A stretch of 64,000 nt of DNA from an uncultured Roseiflexus sp. (GCA_937935075.1 CALGYB010000040.1:1-64000); one strand, 5' to 3'. Positions 30,383 through 40,276 are shown, counted from the first letter of the stretch. Numbers and translations are program-made. The notes: generated by a model from the sequence alone, not told the origin.

Positions 30383-30958
30383 ATGTTCCGGTATGTTCAT
30401 CCTCATAGAAGCAGGAAACCGCGAAGCGTATTCTGGTATGTGTTCGTCGTGTGTTTCCTGGTCGGATGTACGGCTGTTCCCGCAACCGACGAAGCAGGGC
30501 TTGGCGGCGGGTTTTCACCTGAAGCGGTGACCGAGAGTTTCTTCGAGGACCTGCAACGCGCGTTGCAGGACCCGAACCTGCGCCAGGAAGAGACGCGCAG
30601 TTTTTGGGCGGAACGTCTGGCAGGGTATTTCGCACCGCTTGAACGCGATGAACAGCGGGTCGCGCTGCGCCGTGCGCTAGCATCGTTTGCGAACGGTCTG
30701 CGTCAACTGGCGGATGATGAGACGGCCATCTTCGAACTTCGCGGTCTTCAGCCGGTAGAAAAGGTTGCCGATGATGGCGAGCGCGCCCTGGTGCGTCTGC
30801 CCTCGGCTTCGATTTCGATGACGCTCGTGCGGACCACGGAGCGTGGCTCATTTGTATTCTATGAGCAAACCATCGAGCTCAGCCAGGTGATCGGGCGCTC
30901 CGACGGCACGGTTCCGCTCGTCAGAATCGATGGACGCTGGTATTTGACCGAAGGATGA
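30383..30958 (+). CDS. Putative lipoprotein
   Basis: Signal peptide with lipobox FLVGC; unknown C-terminal domain. Confidence 0.65.
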   Translation: MFRYVHPHRSRKPRSVFWYVFVVCFLVGCTAVPATDEAGLGGGFSPEAVTESFFEDLQRALQDPNLRQEETRSFWAERLAGYFAPLERDEQRVALRRALASFANGLRQLADDETAIFELRGLQPVEKVADDGERALVRLPSASISMTLVRTTERGSFVFYEQTIELSQVIGRSDGTVPLVRIDGRWYLTEG

Positions 30959-30964
30959 GAGGCT

Positions 30965-32413
30965 ATGGGATCAAAGAGCGCACCGTTCGAGAATCAGAGG
31001 TCGATTGCATTATCGAGCGAAGCAACGACCCGCCATCGCGAGCAGCGTCAGCAACAGACGCAGGCGCTGGCGCACCTCGATTGCCTGCGCGGTGTCGCAC
31101 CCGATACCCTGGCGCGTCTGGCAGCCTGCGCAACACTGCGCGCGTTCACGCCGGGATCGATTATTGTGAACGAACGGCGCCCGCTTGCCTTTCTCATGCT
31201 CATTTTGAAAGGCTCTGTCAGTCTGACGCTCCGTGATCGCGCCGGGCATGAGGTCCTGATCGGCATTCTCGAACGCGGCGATTGTCTTGGCGTGGCAACG
31301 TTATTTGGCGACCGGTTTCGTGGAGCGACAGCACGCGCTGAAACGGTGTGCTACCTGGTGCAGATTCGGCTGGCGGACGTGCAGGCAATCCTGTCCAGCG
31401 CGCCAGAACTGGAACGGGCGCTGCGCCAGATCTACCAGCAGCGGCTGGTTGAGAGCACCCTTGGACGTGTGCCGCTCTTCAGTCGTTTATCGCCGGTGGA
31501 ACGCATCCACATCGCGCGAGCGCTTCGCCCGATGCAGTACGGTCGTGGCGCAATTGTGCTACAGCAGGGCGTGACCGGCGACGCGCTGTATATCGTCATG
31601 TCCGGGCAGGTTGTGGTCGAGCAGAACGGTCAGGCGATTGCGTATCTGGAAGAGGGAGACTTTTTCGGTGAAATGTCGCTGCTGACCCGCCAGCCGCACA
31701 ATGCCGACGTGCGGGCGCTGACGCCGGTCGAGGCGCTGGCATTGCCCGCTCAAAACCTGGAGGATCTGCTGGAAAGCCAGCCAGAACTGGCGCTCCAGTT
31801 GCGCGAAGTCGTCGAGCAGCGGAAAGCGTCCAGCCGGGCTATTCAGAGCGATGTGGAGCGTCAGGCGCAGTTGGCGGCGATGCTCGAACACGGACTGCGC
31901 CGGGGAACCCATATTCTGGTGCGCGATCTGAGTCTATGTAAACCAGGATGCAAGATCTGTGAGGATGCATGCGCCTCGCGCCACGGTTCCAGCCGTATTC
32001 ATTTCTCCGATCTGATGCTGAATGGCATGGAGATCGCCGATGCGTGTCGGCAATGTCGAGTAGGCGCCGAATGTGTCGAAGCATGCCCGGAGGATGCGAT
32101 TGTCTGGAATGACAGCGGAGCGCTGGTTATCACCGAGGCCTGCACCGGGTGCGGCGAATGTGTACCGGCATGCCCCTACGATGCAGTGCATCTGACGCCG
32201 GTTGCTGCGGCGCATCAGTCGCCGCTATGGGAGTTGTGGCGGCAATGGCAACGCTGGAGAAAGCCGGTCATTCATCTGGAAACGGCTCATCAACCACACC
32301 AACGCGCTCACAAGTGCGATCTCTGTCACGGGTACAATGATCTGGCTTGCGTCAGCGCCTGTCCAACTGGCGCCTTACGTCTTGCGCCGGTTGAGGAAGT
32401 TTTCCCGTTGTGA
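30965..32413 (+). CDS. Tandem cyclic-nucleotide-binding-like domains fused to polyferredoxin ([4Fe-4S])
   Basis: Two CRP-like beta-roll domains (LMLILKGSVSLTLRDRAGHEVLIGILERGDCLG; YIVMSGQVVVEQNGQAIAYLEEGDFFGEMSLL) then CxxC clusters CRQCRVGAECVEACP, CTGCGECVPACP, CDLCHGYNDLACVSACP. Confidence 0.85.
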   Translation: MGSKSAPFENQRSIALSSEATTRHREQRQQQTQALAHLDCLRGVAPDTLARLAACATLRAFTPGSIIVNERRPLAFLMLILKGSVSLTLRDRAGHEVLIGILERGDCLGVATLFGDRFRGATARAETVCYLVQIRLADVQAILSSAPELERALRQIYQQRLVESTLGRVPLFSRLSPVERIHIARALRPMQYGRGAIVLQQGVTGDALYIVMSGQVVVEQNGQAIAYLEEGDFFGEMSLLTRQPHNADVRALTPVEALALPAQNLEDLLESQPELALQLREVVEQRKASSRAIQSDVERQAQLAAMLEHGLRRGTHILVRDLSLCKPGCKICEDACASRHGSSRIHFSDLMLNGMEIADACRQCRVGAECVEACPEDAIVWNDSGALVITEACTGCGECVPACPYDAVHLTPVAAAHQSPLWELWRQWQRWRKPVIHLETAHQPHQRAHKCDLCHGYNDLACVSACPTGALRLAPVEEVFPL

Positions 32414-32426
32414 GAAGGCTGTATGC

Positions 32427-32455
32427 TTGACATGAGGATACTGTCGCGTTATGAT
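32427..32455 (+). promoter_or_regulatory. Consensus sigma70-type promoter upstream of pucC-like gene
   Basis: TTGACA (32427-32432) - N17 - TATGAT (32450-32455). Confidence 0.7.
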
Positions 32456-32529
32456 GGCGCACACAACGAGTAAAACACGGTTACGGTTGTGCCGCGTACA
32501 GCATGCGAGCAGTCGCGTGAGGGGGAACG

Positions 32530-33954
32530 ATGGCGACTGGAACCCAACGACCGGCGGGTCTGGCGCAGCGGGTTGGCGCCTGGATAGGCGATCATCAGGC
32601 GATGGGCTGGTGGTTGAGCGTTCTGCGCCTGGGACTCTTCCAACTTGGCATGGGGATTGCACTGGCGCCGATCACCGGTACGCTCAACCGCGTCTTGATC
32701 GGCGACATGTACATCCCGGCGGTGATTGTCGCTTCGCTCATGGCTATTCACTACTTCGTCTCGCCGGTACGCGCAATCTTTGGTTATCAGTCGGATGTGC
32801 ATCGCGCAAAGGGGCGCTGGCGCACGCCCTATGTGGTGCTGGGCGCGGTGCTGACCTATGGCGGGCTGGCAACAGCGCCGTTTTCGCTGATCCTGCTGGG
32901 CGCCAATAGCCCGATGCCGTTTACGGTGGCGCTCGTCGTGTGTGCCGCCATTTTCCTGGCATACGGCATTGGCGTCAACATCGTCGAAACAACATACCTG
33001 GCGCTGGTGAGCGACATTACGCCGCCGCGCGAACGGGGCAAGGTGCTGGCAGTGTTGTGGATGATGCTGGTGGTCGGCACGATTGTCAGTTCGATCATTG
33101 TTGGCGCTATTCTCGAAAACTATTCGCCGGTGTTGTTGATCCAGGTGATGCAGGGATCGGCAGTCATCTTCGCTGCACTGACGGCAATTTCGCTGCTGGG
33201 TCGCGAGCAGTTGCGCTCTGATGGAACGCTTGTCAGCCATACCGATGATATTCGCGTGCGGTTGACGCTGGTCGAGCAACTGCGGGTGGTCTGGCAGCAG
33301 CCCGGACTGCGCGCGCTGTTCGTTGTCCTGTTCGGGGGAACGCTGGCGCTCGCCACACACGATGTGCTGCTGGAACCCTACGGCGGTCAGGTGCTTGGCA
33401 TGAGCGTCGCAGCAACGACACGGTTGACAGCGCTATGGGGCGTGGCCATGATCGCAGGTATCACAGCGGCAGGTCTGCTCCTGTGGCGCGGCCGGTCGCC
33501 GATTGTGCTGATCATTGGCGGGTGCGCCGTCGGCGCCCTGGGATTTCTGGTGGTTATCGCGGCAGGCGGGAGCCTCGATGTGAATGTGTTCCGCAGCGGC
33601 GTGGCATTTATCGGCATCGGTCGCGGGTTGTTCATCGTTGCTTCGGTCGCGCTGATTATGACGCTCGCCGATCGCGCACACGCCGGGTTGTTCATTGGTC
33701 TGTGGGGTGTGACACAGGCGCTGGCGCAGGGGTTTGGCACAGTGGGCGGCGGTCTGGCGCGTGATATGGTCCAACTGCAAACCGGCAGCGTCCTGCTGGG
33801 ATATACTGCGGTCTATGCAACATCGCTCGTCGTTCTGTTGATTACGCTTGGCTTGATTGCGGCATTGCGTCTGGGACGCCAGTTGCGCGAGGGAACGGTT
33901 CGTTCGCCGTGGTCGGGCTTGCAGGATTTGCCCGGTGATCAGATTCTGTTCTGA
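32530..33954 (+). CDS. PucC/BCD-family MFS protein (bacteriochlorophyll / light-harvesting assembly)
   Basis: RLGLFQLGMGIALAPITGTLNRVLIGDMYIPAVIVASLMAIHYFVSPVRAIFGYQSDVHRAKGRWRTPYVVLGA. Confidence 0.87.
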   Translation: MATGTQRPAGLAQRVGAWIGDHQAMGWWLSVLRLGLFQLGMGIALAPITGTLNRVLIGDMYIPAVIVASLMAIHYFVSPVRAIFGYQSDVHRAKGRWRTPYVVLGAVLTYGGLATAPFSLILLGANSPMPFTVALVVCAAIFLAYGIGVNIVETTYLALVSDITPPRERGKVLAVLWMMLVVGTIVSSIIVGAILENYSPVLLIQVMQGSAVIFAALTAISLLGREQLRSDGTLVSHTDDIRVRLTLVEQLRVVWQQPGLRALFVVLFGGTLALATHDVLLEPYGGQVLGMSVAATTRLTALWGVAMIAGITAAGLLLWRGRSPIVLIIGGCAVGALGFLVVIAAGGSLDVNVFRSGVAFIGIGRGLFIVASVALIMTLADRAHAGLFIGLWGVTQALAQGFGTVGGGLARDMVQLQTGSVLLGYTAVYATSLVVLLITLGLIAALRLGRQLREGTVRSPWSGLQDLPGDQILF

Positions 33955-34043
33955 GAGGCGAGAGGCGAGAGGTGAGAGGCGAGAGGCGAGAGGCGAGAGG
34001 CGAGAGGCGAGAGGCGAGAGGCGAGAGGCGAGAGGCGAGAGGG
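33952..34043. repeat. 8-bp tandem repeat array 2 (GAGGCGAG)
   Basis: Starts at the pucC-like stop codon; ~11 units. Confidence 0.97.
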
Positions 34044-34153
34044 AGTTGAAGGTGGAAGGTTGAGCGTTGAACGCACCACCCCCGATCACCAACCCCTAAC
34101 CTTTAGCCTCTCTCATGTCCTCGGTTCTTGGTTCTCAGTTCTTGGTTCTTCAC

Positions 34154-34933
34154 ATGCCTGACATCTCTCCCATGCTTATCCGCCACCTCGCGCCGCTGCT
34201 CTACGCATTGGCGCTCTGGTGGGTTTCGACCGCCATCATCATTCTGCTCTATCGCCTGCCGCAGCACACCTACCGCCTGAGTTTCGCCGCTATCACGCTG
34301 GTTGCGCTCGGATCACTCGCCGGCATCTGGCTGGTGCGCGATGATACCGGTATATGGGGGGCGTATCTGGGGTTTACCTGCGGGACGCTGGTGTGGGGAT
34401 GGCAACTTGCCGGGTTCTATATGGGCTTCGTGACCGGACCGCGTGAGGAGCCGTTCGTCTGGCATCCGAGCGATATCGTGCGCTTTGGGCAGGCAGTGCA
34501 TGCGAGCCTGCACCACGAGATTGCGGCGCTGGCAGGCGTCGGGGTCCTGGCAGCGTTCAGTTGGGATGCACCGAATATAATGGGGTTGTGGACGTATCTG
34601 CTGCTCTGGCTCATGCACCTGGCAGCCAAGATCAACATCTTTCTGGGGGCGCGCAATTTTCATGCCGGCTTGCTGCCGGAACACCTCCGTCACCTCGGGG
34701 TCTTTTTTCGCTATCGCCCGATGAACCTGTTCTTTCCCCTTTCCGTCACCGGCGCCATCGTGATGGCGACATTGCTCTGGCGCTGGGCGTTGCACCCGGA
34801 TGCAACCGACTATCAGGCAGTGGCAGGAACGTTGCTCGGTTTCCTTACGTTGCTGGGTCTGCTCGAAATCTGGTTGCTCATGACCCCGCCAGTAGGCAAG
34901 GCGTGGGGCGAGCGTCGGGCGGATGCCGGGTAG
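34154..34933 (+). CDS. PuhE-like photosynthetic complex assembly protein (DUF3623)
   Basis: LAPLLYALALWWVSTAIIILLYRLP; LHHEIAALAGVGVL; WLMHLAAKINIFLGARNFHAGLLPEHLRHLGVFFRYRPMNLFFPLSV. Confidence 0.85.
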   Translation: MPDISPMLIRHLAPLLYALALWWVSTAIIILLYRLPQHTYRLSFAAITLVALGSLAGIWLVRDDTGIWGAYLGFTCGTLVWGWQLAGFYMGFVTGPREEPFVWHPSDIVRFGQAVHASLHHEIAALAGVGVLAAFSWDAPNIMGLWTYLLLWLMHLAAKINIFLGARNFHAGLLPEHLRHLGVFFRYRPMNLFFPLSVTGAIVMATLLWRWALHPDATDYQAVAGTLLGFLTLLGLLEIWLLMTPPVGKAWGERRADAG

Positions 34934-34937
34934 CGTC

Positions 34938-35927
34938 TTACCAGTAATGAACGAGTGGTATGTCGGTCATGCTCAGCAATCCGCGTTCTGCTTTCCGTAT
35001 GCTGGCAATGGCATTAACCACGATAGCGGCGGTTGCACTATCGCCATGAATGCCGCCAGCAATCGTCATCCGCAGCGGCGGGTCGCCGTCGATCTCGACA
35101 GTGTCCTGCGGGTCTGGTGCGCCAATATACATGCGCAGATTGAGCGTGATGACTTCGCGCTCGCCAATATAGCCGCGCGCAATCTGATGCACGCCGGCGA
35201 CCTGCCCGGCTTCCACTGCAACGTGATCTGTCGCTATGGCGCGCTCTGCAAGAATTGGCATAACCGTGTCGTCCCCGGCATCGAGTTGCCATCCCAGCGC
35301 AGCAGCAATCATGTGCAGCGACTCAGGCAACCCGACGTGACGTACAGCGCCCTCGCGCACACGCTGCGCAAACTCGTCCGGTGTCAACCCGGCGCCGATC
35401 TTGCGCTGTAAAGGACCACGCCGTTGCGCAGCATCCACAATGCGCACGACGCGAACTGCGCGCACCTCAGCGCACACCGCCGTCAGCATAACCGGCAGCG
35501 CATCCATTGCATAGCCGGGGTTCACCCCTGCGCCGAGCAGCGTCACGCCGGCTGCACGCGCAGCGGCGTCGAGGTCTGCTGCAAGTTGCGGCTGCGCGCT
35601 CCACGGGTAGGCGAGTTCCTCACACGTCGAAATGACATCCGCTCCGGCAGCGATGCATTCCTGGAGTTGCGGCGCCACGGCGACCAGCGACGATTGGGTG
35701 GCGTGCAGCACGACATCAGGCCGTACCCGGCTCAACGTTGCAGCAGCATCGGCGCTGATGGAAACACCAATTGCGTCGCGCCCCAACAGTGCGCCAAGGT
35801 CATGTCCTGCCTTGTGCGGATCGATGTCGATCGCGCCGACCACCTGAATGCCAGGGCGCATACAAGCCAGGCGAGCAATGCCGATGCCAATCGGGCCAAG
35901 CCCGTAACAGACAACGCGAGTCGTCAT
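34938..35927 (-). CDS. Dihydrodipicolinate reductase-like / diaminopentanoate dehydrogenase-like oxidoreductase
   Basis: VVCYGLGPIGIGIARLACMRPGIQVVGAIDIDPHKAGHDLG; DVISTCEELAYPW; LLGAGVNPGYAMDALP. Confidence 0.8.
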   Translation of the reverse strand: MTTRVVCYGLGPIGIGIARLACMRPGIQVVGAIDIDPHKAGHDLGALLGRDAIGVSISADAAATLSRVRPDVVLHATQSSLVAVAPQLQECIAAGADVISTCEELAYPWSAQPQLAADLDAAARAAGVTLLGAGVNPGYAMDALPVMLTAVCAEVRAVRVVRIVDAAQRRGPLQRKIGAGLTPDEFAQRVREGAVRHVGLPESLHMIAAALGWQLDAGDDTVMPILAERAIATDHVAVEAGQVAGVHQIARGYIGEREVITLNLRMYIGAPDPQDTVEIDGDPPLRMTIAGGIHGDSATAAIVVNAIASIRKAERGLLSMTDIPLVHYW

Positions 35928-35964
35928 GCGTTTTTTCCTTACGGAGTCGATGCGGTCCGTGCTA

Positions 35965-36097
35965 TGAGTCCACGGCACAAAGGCTTCACCACCAGGGACC
36001 CGAAGCGCACGAAGGGGAAGAAACACGAAGCGCCTTTCCTGTGTGTCCCTTCGTGACCTTCGTGGTTTCGTGGTTCCATCTTTTTGCAGTGAAGTCA
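35965..36097. repeat. Dispersed imperfect-palindrome element, copy 3, flanked by TGCTA direct repeats
   Basis: TGAGTCCACGGCACAAAGGCTTCACCACCAGGGACCC...CACGAAGG / CCTTCGTGACCTTCGTGG...TTTTTGCAGTGAAGTCA; TGCTA at 35960-35964 and 36098-36102. Confidence 0.75.
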
Positions 36098-36137
36098 TGC
36101 TATAATAACGCGCCGTTAGAAGAAATGTCAATTTCTT

Positions 36138-37526
36138 ATGAACGTTCCGACTATTCTGATCGTTGATGATGACGTGGTGTTGCTGGCGCGGCTGGCGACG
36201 CAACTGAAAGAGTCCGGTTTCGAGACCGTTCAGGCGACCAGTGTACGTCAGGCGGAACAGGCGCTTTCAAGGGCAATAGTCGATCTGGCGCTTTTGGAGC
36301 CTGCCGTTGATCGTCGCGCCGGGTGGGAATTTCTCCCGCGCCTGGCAAAGCGCGTGCCGACCATCGTAATGAGCGGCGATGGTCTCGAAGAAGACGTTGT
36401 CCGCGGATTTGACGCCGGCGCCATTGATTATCTCACGAAGCCGTTTCGCACTGGCGAATTACTGGCGCGTCTGCGCACACACCTGCGGTTGCGATCTGGC
36501 AACCATGCCGCTGCTCTGCCCGATACGCCCGCTGCCGGGCAGCCGGCGTCCGAGTCGCGCTCAGAGTCGTCTGATGTTGTCTCGCGAGTCATCGATCTGG
36601 GTGACGATAACGAAATACTCGACGCGGCAGCGGACCACGGGTCCAGTGCGTCGGAACTTCCTGAGCGACAACCGTCTCCGACATCGTCCACAGAACGCCT
36701 GCGCCGCAAGCGCTCCTCTGCGGAAGAAGAAGAGGAGCCGGTTTTCATCCCCCACACCGAAGAACGCAGCCTGATCGCCGATCACACACCGATGGCTGTC
36801 GATGAGTTGCGGGCAAACGATCTGGAGCAATTGCCGCTTGGCGCCCGCCTGCGCGCCGCACGTCAACGGCGCCGCATTACGCTGGTGCAAGCCGAACTCG
36901 ACACCAAAATCCGGATGTCGTACATCCAGGCGATGGAGGAGGAAAAGTTCTCCTTGCTGCCGCACGGTTCAATGACTGAGGCGATGGTGAAGACATATGC
37001 CTCATATCTCGGACTGAATGTGGCGAATGCCATCGAGGAGTATCGCCAGCGGCACTACAGCGCACCCGTTGAACCGTTACCCGCGCTGGGCGGCTCGTTT
37101 CTGCCGCGTTCTGCAACGCCCTGGTGGATATGGGCAGCCGTCGTCGTGCTGGCGCTGGTCGTTGGAGTTGGCGGCATCCTGGTGATCGATCCGGCAGGAG
37201 TGGCTGCGCTCGGCAATCGCGCGCGCGCGTTGTTTTCACCGCCCACTGCAACACCGACGCCGACACCAACGCCAACCTTCTCGCCCACAGCGACATCCAC
37301 GCCGACGGTAACACCAAACCCGACGCCAACGATGACCCTCACGCCAAGCCCGACGCCGGAACCAACTGTCACGTCAGAACCGACATCGACGCCATCGGCG
37401 ACGCCGCGCCCACAGCCGACGCCGCGCCCACGGCCAACGCCACGTCCACAGCCGACGCCCGAACCGCCAACGCCTGAACCACCGCCCCCTGAACCGCAAC
37501 CCGAACCGCCGCCGGTTCAGCCCTGA
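36138..37526 (+). CDS. Degenerate receiver domain - RodZ-like HTH - TM - Pro/Thr-rich tail protein
   Basis: [23 protein letters not shown]...[19 protein letters not shown]...[61 protein letters not shown] tail. Confidence 0.88.
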   Translation: MNVPTILIVDDDVVLLARLATQLKESGFETVQATSVRQAEQALSRAIVDLALLEPAVDRRAGWEFLPRLAKRVPTIVMSGDGLEEDVVRGFDAGAIDYLTKPFRTGELLARLRTHLRLRSGNHAAALPDTPAAGQPASESRSESSDVVSRVIDLGDDNEILDAAADHGSSASELPERQPSPTSSTERLRRKRSSAEEEEEPVFIPHTEERSLIADHTPMAVDELRANDLEQLPLGARLRAARQRRRITLVQAELDTKIRMSYIQAMEEEKFSLLPHGSMTEAMVKTYASYLGLNVANAIEEYRQRHYSAPVEPLPALGGSFLPRSATPWWIWAAVVVLALVVGVGGILVIDPAGVAALGNRARALFSPPTATPTPTPTPTFSPTATSTPTVTPNPTPTMTLTPSPTPEPTVTSEPTSTPSATPRPQPTPRPRPTPRPQPTPEPPTPEPPPPEPQPEPPPVQP

Positions 37527-37590
37527 TTGTGTATGGTAACAGGGCGTGGGGACGCAATCACGGCTGCGTCTGGTACAATATTCGTCACGT

Positions 37591-38985
37591 ATGATGTACG
37601 ACGACACCATCGCGGCCATTGCCACGCCTCCCGGCGAAGGCGGAATTGCTATTGTGCGCATCAGCGGCAAGGATGCATTGCCCATCCTGGAGCGTATCTT
37701 TGTACCGGCGCGCCCTGGTCGCTGGAAGTCCTACCGGATGCGCTACGGGCATGTAGTTGATCGCACCGGCGCCCGCGTGGACGAGGCGCTCGCCGTCTTT
37801 ATGCGCGGTCCACGCAGTTTCACCGCCGAAGATGCCGCCGAAATCTCGGTGCACGGCGGTCCACTGGTCGCCGAGCAGGTGTTACAACAGGCGCTGGCAG
37901 CAGGGGCGCGCGCCGCCAATCCTGGTGAGTTCACCATGCGCGCCTTCTTGAATGGACGGATCGATCTGACGCAGGCTGAAGCGACGCTCGACATCATTAC
38001 GGCGCGCACCACAGCAGCGCTGGCGCTGGCTGAAGCGCAGTTGGGCGGGTGGCTGTCCCACGAGTTGCACCGCATTCGCAACCTGCTGATGGACCCGCTC
38101 GCATACTGCACGGCGCTGGTCGATTTTCCCGAAGATGATGTCGAACCACAGGATGTCGAGACGCCCCTGACGGCGGCGGTTCAGGCGCTCGATGCACTGG
38201 TCGCTACAGCAGAGCAGGGAATTGTCTACCGCCAGGGGGCGCGCGCCACGCTGGTCGGTCGCCCGAATGCCGGCAAGTCGAGCCTGCTGAATGCACTGTT
38301 GCGGATTGATCGAGCGATTGTGACGCCGATTCCCGGCACAACGCGCGACACGCTGGAAGAAACCGCCAATCTGGGAGGCGTACCGGTGGTGTTGACGGAC
38401 ACCGCCGGGATTGTTGAAAGCGCCGATCCGATCGAACGCCTCGGCGTAGAGCGAAGCCGGCGGGCAGTGGCGCTGGCAGACATGCTGCTGCTGGTGGTTG
38501 ATGGATTGACTCGCCCTGCCGATGATGACCGCGCGATTGTGGCGTTGACCAGAGGCAGGCGCACGATTCTGACGGTCAACAAGATCGACATGATCAACGG
38601 CGCCGATGCGGTGCAGGAATGTGTCGCGTCACTGCAATGCGCATATGAACACCTGCGTGGCACACCCTTCGATGCAACCGTGGCAGTCTCAGCGTTGACC
38701 GGACAGGGGCTGGATGCGCTTGGCGCAACCATCGTGCGGCTGTTACTCGGTGAGACGCCACTCGCCGATGGCCGTCTGGTGACGAACGCACGGCACCGCG
38801 ATGCACTCGCGCGTGCTGCCGGCCATGCACGCGATGCGCTCGACAGTTTCCGCAGAGGCGTATCGCCCGATCTGCTGGCAGTGGATCTGACTGCCGCAAT
38901 CAATGCCATCGGCGAGGTGACCGGCGAGGCAGTCGGCGACGATCTGTTGCACGCCATCTTCAGCCGGTTCTGTATCGGAAAGTGA
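37591..38985 (+). CDS. mnmE: tRNA modification GTPase MnmE
   Basis: DTIAAIATPPGEGGIAIVRISG; GRPNAGKSSLLNALL; DTAGIVES; C-terminal FSRFCIGK. Confidence 0.98.
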   Translation: MMYDDTIAAIATPPGEGGIAIVRISGKDALPILERIFVPARPGRWKSYRMRYGHVVDRTGARVDEALAVFMRGPRSFTAEDAAEISVHGGPLVAEQVLQQALAAGARAANPGEFTMRAFLNGRIDLTQAEATLDIITARTTAALALAEAQLGGWLSHELHRIRNLLMDPLAYCTALVDFPEDDVEPQDVETPLTAAVQALDALVATAEQGIVYRQGARATLVGRPNAGKSSLLNALLRIDRAIVTPIPGTTRDTLEETANLGGVPVVLTDTAGIVESADPIERLGVERSRRAVALADMLLLVVDGLTRPADDDRAIVALTRGRRTILTVNKIDMINGADAVQECVASLQCAYEHLRGTPFDATVAVSALTGQGLDALGATIVRLLLGETPLADGRLVTNARHRDALARAAGHARDALDSFRRGVSPDLLAVDLTAAINAIGEVTGEAVGDDLLHAIFSRFCIGK

Positions 38986-38992
38986 CCGCAAC

Positions 38993-40276
38993 ATGCACTA
39001 TGCGCGCCCCTTCGGTCTCGTTCTGCTCGCGTTGTTGCTCTTTACAGCGGCGCAGGGCACGGGGATCGAACTGTTTTTCCACCTGAGTTATCTGCTGATT
39101 GGCATCGTCATTGTCGCATACCTGTGGGCGTGGCTCAATCTGCGTGGTCTGAGCGTGCGGCGCGAGGTCTTCATCCACCGCGCGCAGGTGGGGGAGGTGG
39201 TGCGTGAGCGTGTGACGCTGGTCAACCACTGGTTCCTGCCCAAACTCTGGATTGAGGTGATCGACCGCTCGAACCTGCCGGAGCACGGCGCCGGCTTCGT
39301 CGTCTATCTGCCGGGCTACGAACAGCGACGCCAGGTTATCCGAACCCCCTGCACCATGCGCGGGAAGTTTCGTCTGGGTCCGGTGACGCTGGCGAGTAGC
39401 GATCTGCTGGGTCTGTTTCGTCTTCAGCGCGACATCGCAGGTGACAACGAGATCCTGGTCTACCCGCGCACTGTTGCGCTGCCGGGGTTCGTGCTGCCCG
39501 GCGCAGAACTGCCCGGTGGTCAGGACCTCAGGCGACGGGCGCATCACGTCACCCCGAATGTCGCCGCCATTCGCGACTATCAACCAGGTGACAGTTTCAA
39601 CCGCATTCACTGGCGGAGCACAGCGCGTCTCGGCAGGTTGATTGTAAAAGAGTTCGAACTCGATCCGACCGCCGAGGTGTATGTCGTGCTCGACATGCAC
39701 GAGTATGTGCAGCAGGCATGGTGGCCTGCGGAAGGAACATCGAACAGACGGAGCCAGCGGACTGCCGAGTCGACCGAGGAATATGCGGTGCATGCTGCGG
39801 CATCGATTGCGCGTCACGCGCTCGATCAGAATCGCGCTGTGGGGTTGATCGCCTGGGGGCAGCGCCGCGAAGTCATTCCACCCGAGCGCGAAGCGCGGCA
39901 ACTGTACAAAATCCTGGAGGCGCTGGCAGAACTGCGCGCGTATGGATCCGCGTCGCTGGCAGAGGCGCTGAGCGCCGAAAGCGCGCGTTTCGGGCTTAAC
40001 TGCACGCTGGTGGTCATTACTCCATCGCCAGACGAGCGGTGGGTCACAGGGGTACAGCATTTGCTCTATCGGGGTGTGCGCATCGTTGCGGTGCTGATCG
40101 ATGCGCAATCGTTCGGCGGTGGGCGCAGCAACGAACCGGTGCGTATGCGCCTGGCGGAGCTGCGTGTGCCGACCTATGCCTGGGGACGCGGGCAGTCGCT
40201 GGCGGCGGCGCTGGGACAATCCGCATTGATTGACAGGCGGCAGGCGGGTGTGTCGCCAAACGTTGCTTTGTCGTAA
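38993..40276 (+). CDS. DUF58 domain protein (second paralog)
   Basis: IRDYQPGDSFNRIHWRSTARLGRLIVKEFELDPTAEVYVVLDMHE. Confidence 0.92.
   Translation: MHYARPFGLVLLALLLFTAAQGTGIELFFHLSYLLIGIVIVAYLWAWLNLRGLSVRREVFIHRAQVGEVVRERVTLVNHWFLPKLWIEVIDRSNLPEHGAGFVVYLPGYEQRRQVIRTPCTMRGKFRLGPVTLASSDLLGLFRLQRDIAGDNEILVYPRTVALPGFVLPGAELPGGQDLRRRAHHVTPNVAAIRDYQPGDSFNRIHWRSTARLGRLIVKEFELDPTAEVYVVLDMHEYVQQAWWPAEGTSNRRSQRTAESTEEYAVHAAASIARHALDQNRAVGLIAWGQRREVIPPEREARQLYKILEALAELRAYGSASLAEALSAESARFGLNCTLVVITPSPDERWVTGVQHLLYRGVRIVAVLIDAQSFGGGRSNEPVRMRLAELRVPTYAWGRGQSLAAALGQSALIDRRQAGVSPNVALS

Noticed and set aside
34115-34153. Extra N-terminus of the PuhE-like protein (MSSVLGSQFLVLH)
   Set aside because: Encoded by the TCGGTTCTTGGTTCTCAGTTCTTGG low-complexity word also present near 18200; start at 34154 or 34172 is more likely.
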